A stretch of DNA of 64,000 nucleotides from positions 62,001 to 126,000 of the forward strand of contig NZ_LQBD01000008.1 of NCBI RefSeq assembly GCF_046630315.1, read 5' to 3'. The notes beneath the pieces are model-generated. The model saw only the letters and a program-made list of their open reading frames with translations. It ran no database searches and was not told the origin of the DNA. This stretch comes from Brucella anthropi_A. GTDB taxonomy: Bacteria; Pseudomonadota; Alphaproteobacteria; Rhizobiales; Rhizobiaceae. A program made the position numbers and the translations under genes. The stretch's first letter is position 1. Each line of letters opens with the position of its first letter. Positions 58,809-64,000 of the stretch are shown in pieces.

Positions 58809-60047
58809 ATGCATGATCCCCAGTTTGTACGGCGGGGCTTGTTACTCGTCTTTATGACCCTGTTCCTCGACATTATCGGCATTGCGATCATCATGCCGGT
58901 TCTGCCGACCTTTCTTGAAGAGCTGACGGGCGCGGATATCAGCACCGCCGCCGTGGATGGCGGCTGGCTTTTGCTGGTCTATGCCGGGATGCAGTTTCTG
59001 TTTGCGCCGATGATCGGCAATCTGAGCGACCGTTTCGGGCGCCGCCCGGTGCTGCTCGCCTCGATCTTCACCTTTGCGCTCGACAATCTGATCTGCGCGC
59101 TCGCAGTCTCCTACTGGATGCTTTTCGTCGGGCGCGTGCTGGCGGGGATCAGCGGGGCGAGTTTCGCGACGGCTTCCGCCTATATTGCCGATGTCAGCGA
59201 TGACAGCAACCGTGCGCGCAATTTCGGCCTGATCGGCATTGCCTTCGGTGTCGGCTTCGCGCTTGGCCCCGTGCTGGGCGGCGTTCTGGGGGAGTTCGGC
59301 CCGCGCGTTCCGTTCTACGGGGCGGCGTTCCTGTCCTTCATCAACTTCATCCTGGCCTATTTCCTGTTGCCCGAAACGCTGACACGCGAAAACCGGCGCT
59401 CTTTCCAGATCGCCCGCGCCAATCCGCTCGGTGCGCTCAAGCAGATGCGCAATTATCCCGGCATCGGCTGGGTGGTGCTGGTCTTCTTCCTGTTCTGGCT
59501 CGCCCATGCCGTCTATCCGTCCGTGTGGGCCTTTGTCGGCGCTTATCGCTATAATTGGAGCGAGGCGCAGATCGGTCTGTCGCTCGGGCTTTTCGGCATT
59601 GGCGCGGCCTTCGTGATGGCGCTGGTGCTGCCGCGGGTTCTGCCGGTGCTCGGCGAACGGCGCACGGCGATCACAGGCGTGCTGTTCTCCTGTCTCGGCA
59701 TGATCGGCTATGCCATCGCATGGGAAGGCTGGATGGTTTATGCCGTCATCTTCCTGACGGCGCTGGAAGGCTTGGCCGATCCGCCGCTGCGCAGTATTGC
59801 GGCCGGCAAGGTTCCGCCTTCAGCGCAGGGCGAATTGCAAGGGGCGCTGACAAGCGTGTCGAGCATCACGACCATCATCGGCCCGCTCATCTTCACGCAG
59901 CTTTTCGCCGTGTTCACCGGCATGCATGCGCCGTTCGTCTTTGCGGGCATGCCCTATGCCGTCGGCGCGGGGCTGGTCTTTCTGGCGCTGGTCATCGTGG
60001 TGGCGCGGGTACGCCCGACCCCAGCGGTGAAGCCGTCAGAGGTTTGA
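58809..60047 (+). CDS. MFS exporter, Tet(A)-like
   Basis: 412 residues with 12 membrane helices. The TetA-type signature in loop 2-3 (GNLSDRFGRRPVLL) and motif C (GFALGPVLGGVLG) are present. It is related to tetracycline exporters of the TCR family; the natural substrate is unknown and resistance cannot be claimed. ATG 58809 gives MHDPQFVRRGLLLVF; the 26 residues upstream are dropped. A terminator lies between it and convergent carA. Confidence 0.88.
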   Translation: MHDPQFVRRGLLLVFMTLFLDIIGIAIIMPVLPTFLEELTGADISTAAVDGGWLLLVYAGMQFLFAPMIGNLSDRFGRRPVLLASIFTFALDNLICALAVSYWMLFVGRVLAGISGASFATASAYIADVSDDSNRARNFGLIGIAFGVGFALGPVLGGVLGEFGPRVPFYGAAFLSFINFILAYFLLPETLTRENRRSFQIARANPLGALKQMRNYPGIGWVVLVFFLFWLAHAVYPSVWAFVGAYRYNWSEAQIGLSLGLFGIGAAFVMALVLPRVLPVLGERRTAITGVLFSCLGMIGYAIAWEGWMVYAVIFLTALEGLADPPLRSIAAGKVPPSAQGELQGALTSVSSITTIIGPLIFTQLFAVFTGMHAPFVFAGMPYAVGAGLVFLALVIVVARVRPTPAVKPSEV

Positions 60048-60063
60048 TGGATGGGAAAAACGG

Positions 60064-60112
60064 AAAGGCCGGAGTTTTCGCTAGTTCTTGCTAGTTTTCG
60101 CTCCGGCCTTTT
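60064..60112. terminator. Bidirectional terminator between the MFS gene and carA
   Basis: AAAGGCCGGAG (60064-60074) pairs with CTCCGGCCTTT (60101-60111). The 26-nt loop holds two TTTTCG and two CTAGTT(C) motifs. Confidence 0.88.
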
Positions 60113-60134
60113 CCTTTGATCACTCGCGGCGGGT

Positions 60135-61358
60135 TTACGCTGCCTGTTCGCGTTCCGGAAGCGGCGTTTCGCCCTTCCTTTCGCGGATCAGATTGATGAA
60201 GCGGCGGAACAGATAGTGCGAATCCTGCGGGCCGGGAGAGGCTTCCGGGTGATGCTGCACCGAGAAGACCGGCTTGCCGACGACGCGCAGGCCGCAATTG
60301 GTGCCGTCGAAGAGCGACACATGCGTTTCCTCGACATTTTCCGGCAGCGAATCGGAATCAACCGCGAAGCCGTGGTTCATCGAGACGATCTCGACCTTGC
60401 CGGTCGTGTAGTCCTTCACCGGGTGGTTGGCGCCGTGATGGCCCTGATGCATCTTCTCGGTGCGTCCGCCGAGCGCGAGCGCCAGCATCTGGTGGCCGAG
60501 GCAGATACCGAACACCGGAAGGCCGGTCTCGACAAGCTTCTGGATGGTCGGCACGGCATATTCGCCGGTCGCAGCCGGGTCGCCGGGGCCGTTGGACAGG
60601 AAAACGCCATCGGGATTATGGGCCAGAACGTCTTCAGCCGTCGCCGTTGCAGGCAGCACGGTGACTTTCGCGCCGAGGCCGGTGAGCAGGCGCAGAATGT
60701 TGCGCTTCACGCCGAAATCAAGCGCGACGACGTGATATTCCGGGGCATCCTGTTCGCCATAACCATCCGCGAGCGTCCATGGCGTTTCCTTCCATGTGAG
60801 GCTCTGGCCGATCGTGACGTCCTTGGCGAGATCGAGGTTTTCAAGGCCGCTCCAGGCGGCGGCGCGTGCCTTCAGCGCATCGAGGTCGAAGTTGCCGCCC
60901 GGATCATGCGCGATGACCGCGTTCTGCGCGCCGCGCTCGCGGATGAGCGCGGTCAGCGCGCGGGTATCGATACCGGCCAGCGCAATGATGCCGCGCTGCT
61001 TCAGCCAGGCGTCAAGATCTTCGGTTGCGCGGAAATTCGATGGCGAGGTGATATCGGCCTTGAAGATCGCGCCAACCGCGCCGTGGCGATTGGCTGGCGT
61101 CAGGTCTTCAATGTCTTCGGCATTGGTGCCGACATTGCCGATATGCGGGAAGGTGAAGGTGACGATCTGTCCGGCATAGGACGGATCGGTCAGGATTTCT
61201 TCGTAACCGGTCAGCGCCGTGTTGAACACGACTTCGGCTTCGATTGCGCCGATTGCGCCGAGGCCCTTGCCTTCGATCACCGTTCCATCGGCCAGTACGA
61301 GGATGGCGGTTCGCTTCTCGACAGTCCAGGGTGCTGTTTTCGGTGTGGTTTCTGTCAT
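60135..61358 (-). CDS. carA: Carbamoyl-phosphate synthase small (glutaminase) subunit
   Basis: 407 residues. Hydrolyses glutamine to give ammonia to CarB. The N-terminal domain (residues 1-190) is followed by a class I glutamine amidotransferase with the catalytic Cys in FGICLGHQMLA and His/Glu in QHHPEASPG. ATG 61358 has AGGAG 8 nt upstream; GTG 61367 is also in frame. The 351-nt gap to yqeY holds a terminator-like hairpin. carB lies 4.5 kb downstream, so the pair is not one operon here. Confidence 0.96.
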   Translation of the reverse strand: MTETTPKTAPWTVEKRTAILVLADGTVIEGKGLGAIGAIEAEVVFNTALTGYEEILTDPSYAGQIVTFTFPHIGNVGTNAEDIEDLTPANRHGAVGAIFKADITSPSNFRATEDLDAWLKQRGIIALAGIDTRALTALIRERGAQNAVIAHDPGGNFDLDALKARAAAWSGLENLDLAKDVTIGQSLTWKETPWTLADGYGEQDAPEYHVVALDFGVKRNILRLLTGLGAKVTVLPATATAEDVLAHNPDGVFLSNGPGDPAATGEYAVPTIQKLVETGLPVFGICLGHQMLALALGGRTEKMHQGHHGANHPVKDYTTGKVEIVSMNHGFAVDSDSLPENVEETHVSLFDGTNCGLRVVGKPVFSVQHHPEASPGPQDSHYLFRRFINLIRERKGETPLPEREQAA

Positions 61359-61709
61359 GGTCTGCACTCCTGTTTGTTAGCCGCGCGCCAGCGTGTGCTG
61401 TCGTGTTTCAGCTTGCCACCGGTAAGGTAGCTTGAAAGATGAAGCGTCAAGGATCATATATGCGCCAAAAAGCAGCGGGGATTTCAAACCTCCCGCTGTC
61501 AGCACGTGCCGATGTCCTGCTAAGCCTTGAGCAATAGAGAAACTTGCAGGCCGGGTCAATCGTCCGAATTCATGCTTGCCTGAAATAATGGCGGTCATCG
61601 CCTTAATATTTCACGGGATGGCGGTTCGGACAGCTCGGCCAATCCATTTGCTTGCTGTATAGATGCGGGAAACGAAAACCAGAAAACAAACACCGTCAGG
61701 AGAGACGTC
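61359..61709. promoter_or_regulatory. Divergent region of carA and yqeY, with a terminator-like leader hairpin
   Basis: On the minus strand, CAGCGGG / CCCGCTG (61498-61492 and 61479-61473) is followed by CTTTTTGG, an intrinsic-terminator shape about 110 nt before carA. The rest of the gap must hold promoters for both genes. A 73-codon ORF overlapping it (61377-61598) is not credible. Confidence 0.45.
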
Positions 61710-62162
61710 ATGCTTCGCCAGGAGATTTCGCAGGCCCTCACAACCGCGCTGAAAGCGCAGGACAAGCGCCGCATGTCGACGCTGCGCCTCATCCTGGCCG
61801 CGGTCAAGGACCGGGATATCGCCAACCGCACCGCTGGCAAGGACCCGGTCGGAGACGAGGAATTGCTGGGCATTCTCGGCAAGATGGTCAAGCAGCGCGA
61901 AGAATCCGCCCGCATTTATGAAGAGGGCAACCGCCTTGAGCTGGCCGAAGCCGAACGCGAGGAAATCACCATCATCTCGGAGTTTCTGCCGCAGCAGATG
62001 ACGGAAGACGAGATCAGGCAGGCCTGCGCGGATGCGATTGCCGAGATCGGCGCCCAGGGCCTTCGCGATATGGGCAAGTGCATGGCCGTCCTGAAGGAGC
62101 GCTATGCAGGCAAGATGGATTTCACCAAGGCCAGCGCCATCGTGAAATCGCTTTTGCAGTAA
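61710..62162 (+). CDS. GatB/YqeY-domain protein
   Basis: 150 residues, the YqeY domain as found at the C-terminus of GatB (DKRRMSTLRLILAAVKDRDI, EEITIISEFLPQQMTEDEI, GLRDMGKCMAVLKERYAGKMD). The stand-alone protein is widespread and probably binds tRNA. The ATG follows AGGAG. It is convergent with the Na/phosphate gene. Confidence 0.93.
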   Translation: MLRQEISQALTTALKAQDKRRMSTLRLILAAVKDRDIANRTAGKDPVGDEELLGILGKMVKQREESARIYEEGNRLELAEAEREEITIISEFLPQQMTEDEIRQACADAIAEIGAQGLRDMGKCMAVLKERYAGKMDFTKASAIVKSLLQ

Positions 62163-62192
62163 AAGTCTGAAACTCTTCCGCAAGCCTTTTCG

Positions 62193-62211
62193 GCCCCCGC
62201 TCCGCGGGGGC
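62193..62211. terminator. GC hairpin between yqeY and the Na/phosphate gene
   Basis: GCCCCCGC / GCGGGGGC with a TCC loop and a weak T-tail, between converging stops. Confidence 0.6.
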
Positions 62212-62222
62212 TTCGCATATCG

Positions 62223-63905
62223 TCAGCTTTGCTTGACCGTTCTCAGCCGCGTGTCGCTGAGGAGCCCCTGTTCTTCCAGCACCGGATAGGCCATGGACGC
62301 CAGGAGCGAATTGATCTGCTTGAGGTCGCGGATCGTGTCGAGATGGATGGTGCTTGTCTCGATGCTGCGGGTGGCGCCTTCACGAAGGCGGGTGAAATGG
62401 CGCAGGCTCGTCTGCTTTTCCAGTTCGCGCAGCTGGTCCTTTTCCTGCACAAGCTGGCGGGCCGTGCGGCCATCGCGCGAGACGATCACGTTGAACGCCA
62501 TATGCGCATTGGCCAGAACCATGGCGTGGAAATGGCTGAGTTCCTTCCAGCCTTCCTCGGTGAATTCCAGCTTGTGGTCCATCTTCTTTTGAACATGTGC
62601 CAGCATGTTGCGCACGATGATGTCGCCCACCTGTTCGAGCTTCACGCAGGCGCCCAGCAATTCCTGCATGCGCAGTGATTCGAAATCGCTGAGCTCATGG
62701 GTTGCAAGCCTGGTCAGGTAAAGCTTGATCGCGGCATGGCGCTTGTCCACGCGGTCGTCCAGGGCTTCCAGTTCATTGATGCGCGCCTGATCGGGCTTTT
62801 CATAAAGCTCGATGATGCGGCGCAGCATGACCTCGATCGTGTCGCAGACGCCGACCACCTCGCGGGTTGCATTGGCAAGCGCCTGTGAGGGCCGGTCGAG
62901 TACGCTCGTATCGAGCGCGCTATATTGCTCGATCTCGATCGGCTGCTGTGCCGCCGGGCTGCCCTTGTCCGCATTGAGATTGACCAGCGCTTCCGTCGCG
63001 CGCAGCACGAGGCCGGACAGCGGAATGCCGGCAATCATCACGATGACGTTGAACAGGATATGTGCGTTGACCACCTGCGAGACCGGATCGGTGCCGAGGA
63101 AGGCGACCGAGGGTTTGAAGGTCTCGTAAAGCACCAGCATGATGAGCGATCCGGCGCCGCGCATCAAAAGATTGCCAAGCGGCACCACGCGGGTTTCCGG
63201 CTGCGCGTGGCGGGTCAGGATCGGGGCGATGATCGACGAACCCAGATTGACGCCAAGCACCATCACCACGGCAAGCTCGGGATGGATCAGCCCGCGCGAG
63301 GCAAAGGTGGTGAGCAGGATGACGGCGGCGACGCTGGAATGAAACAGCCATGTCATCAGGGCCGCGAGCAGATAGGCGGTGATCGGGTCGCCCGACAGAT
63401 AGTCGACGATGACCGGCAGCAATTCGCTTTGGCGCAGCGGCTCTGTGGCCTGGCCGGTCATTTCCAGCGACATGATGAGCAGGCCGATGCCGACCAGAAT
63501 GCGGCCGATCTGGCGCCAGTCGCGGCGCTCGGTCGTCATGAAGATGCCTGTGCCGATGACAAGGCAGAGCGGCACCAGAAGCGTGAGATTATAGCTCAGG
63601 ATCTTGACGACAAGGGCCGAGCCAAGCTCGCCTCCGCGCACGGCCATCAGGCCCGCGACACCGCTGACAAAACCTGAACCGACAAATGAACCGACGAGAA
63701 GCGTAACCGCTGTCGAGCTTTGCAGGGCGACGGCAAGGGCAAGGCCAAAGGCGACGGAAAGCAGCGGGTTCTGCATCTGGTTGCGCAGGCGTCTGCGCAG
63801 CCGGTCGCCATAGGCACGCTCCACCCCGGTGCGGACCATGCGCGTCGCCCAAAGCAAAAGGGCAACTGCGCCGGCCAGATGCAAAAGGACCAAAGAACCA
63901 TTCAC
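62223..63905 (-). CDS. Na+/phosphate cotransporter family protein with PhoU-like tail
   Basis: 560 residues. The N-terminal part has two inverted NptA/Na_Pi_cotrans repeats with the QSST (VALQSSTAVTLLVG) and HSSV (WLFHSSVAAVILL) signatures; the C-terminal 200 residues form a PhoU-like helical domain. It probably imports phosphate with sodium, but relatives may export it. GTG 63905 begins after AAGGGAT. The 95 nt to the window end hold no further gene. Confidence 0.88.
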   Translation of the reverse strand: MNGSLVLLHLAGAVALLLWATRMVRTGVERAYGDRLRRRLRNQMQNPLLSVAFGLALAVALQSSTAVTLLVGSFVGSGFVSGVAGLMAVRGGELGSALVVKILSYNLTLLVPLCLVIGTGIFMTTERRDWRQIGRILVGIGLLIMSLEMTGQATEPLRQSELLPVIVDYLSGDPITAYLLAALMTWLFHSSVAAVILLTTFASRGLIHPELAVVMVLGVNLGSSIIAPILTRHAQPETRVVPLGNLLMRGAGSLIMLVLYETFKPSVAFLGTDPVSQVVNAHILFNVIVMIAGIPLSGLVLRATEALVNLNADKGSPAAQQPIEIEQYSALDTSVLDRPSQALANATREVVGVCDTIEVMLRRIIELYEKPDQARINELEALDDRVDKRHAAIKLYLTRLATHELSDFESLRMQELLGACVKLEQVGDIIVRNMLAHVQKKMDHKLEFTEEGWKELSHFHAMVLANAHMAFNVIVSRDGRTARQLVQEKDQLRELEKQTSLRHFTRLREGATRSIETSTIHLDTIRDLKQINSLLASMAYPVLEEQGLLSDTRLRTVKQS

Positions 63906-64000
63906 GGCAAAATCCCTTCGGGTTGGAGGTGGATATTTGTGATTGGGCGAGGCTGTCGTGGCGCATGAAGCTGCGGTTCGGCATGCGGGTATTTTTCTGC

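Noticed and set aside
58809..60047. Tet(A)-like exporter considered as an acquired resistance gene
   Set aside because: Base composition and neighbours match the core genome; no mobile element or tetR lies beside it. Probably a resident MFS exporter.
61377..61598. 73-codon ORF in the carA leader, considered as a leader peptide
   Set aside because: It has no run of regulatory codons and spans the terminator hairpin with poor start signals.

Overview
The window is a gene-dense piece of an alphaproteobacterial chromosome, almost certainly from the Brucella/Ochrobactrum group (Hyphomicrobiales). The signs are an intact petABC cytochrome bc1 operon with alphaproteobacterial proteins, a BA14K-type Brucella surface protein, an LpcC/WadC-type lipopolysaccharide core mannosyltransferase, a trxB-lsrB(vtlR) pair, and many short intergenic palindromes of the kind scattered through Brucella genomes. 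I see no prophage, insertion sequence, tRNA, rRNA or CRISPR array. This is mostly core chromosome, so the unusual signals sit between genes and in a few odd proteins.

Layout. 0-4 kb: two tandem ABC half-exporters. 4-7 kb: petABC. 7-11.6 kb: apt, two MaoC-like hydratases, ychF, pth, rplY. 11.8-12.1 kb: a candidate small RNA opposite a 29-codon ORF. 12-21 kb: HerA-like ATPase, chromate transporter, prs, a lipoprotein, and a minus-strand cluster lgt-midA-pgeF-M24 peptidase-like gene. 21-28 kb: ubiK-like, ybjN-like, csaA-like, an EnvZ/OmpR-type two-component pair, marR, branched-chain aminotransferase, and a small glycine-rich protein. 28-38 kb: metallo-hydrolase, BA14K protein, cold-shock protein, lytic transglycosylase, double-Kazal lipoprotein, uvrB, SH3b protein, thioesterase, extensin-like lipoprotein, small-multidrug-like DUF486 protein. 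38-47 kb: EamA transporter, DUF1176 protein, greA, wadC, lrp, trkH, trxB, lsrB/vtlR, and an AbcR-like small RNA. 47-64 kb: aspartate aminotransferase, DUF1772 protein, second cold-shock protein, NUDIX hydrolase, an SbmA/BacA-like ABC protein with a decayed ATPase domain, carB, a LytTR regulator divergent from a DUF2306 protein, ypfJ-type metallopeptidase, Tet-like MFS exporter, carA, yqeY and a Na/phosphate cotransporter.

How it fits together. The genes serve respiration (petABC), nucleotide supply (apt, prs, carAB), translation and ribosome upkeep (pth, rplY, ychF, greA), envelope and LPS building (lgt, wadC, transglycosylase, extensin-like protein), redox control (trxB, lsrB) and ion balance (trkH, Na/Pi). 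The most interesting signals are: (1) at 11.84-12.05 kb, a strong promoter, two hairpins and a terminator on the plus strand, lying opposite a tiny basic-hydrophobic ORF with a near-perfect ribosome binding site, an arrangement like a type I toxin-antitoxin pair; (2) at 46.66-46.85 kb, a small-RNA gene beside lsrB/vtlR whose promoter carries a perfect T-N11-A LysR box; (3) the ABC protein at 50.2-52.1 kb, in which every ATPase motif is degenerate. All start sites were chosen by hand from ribosome binding sites and family N-termini.
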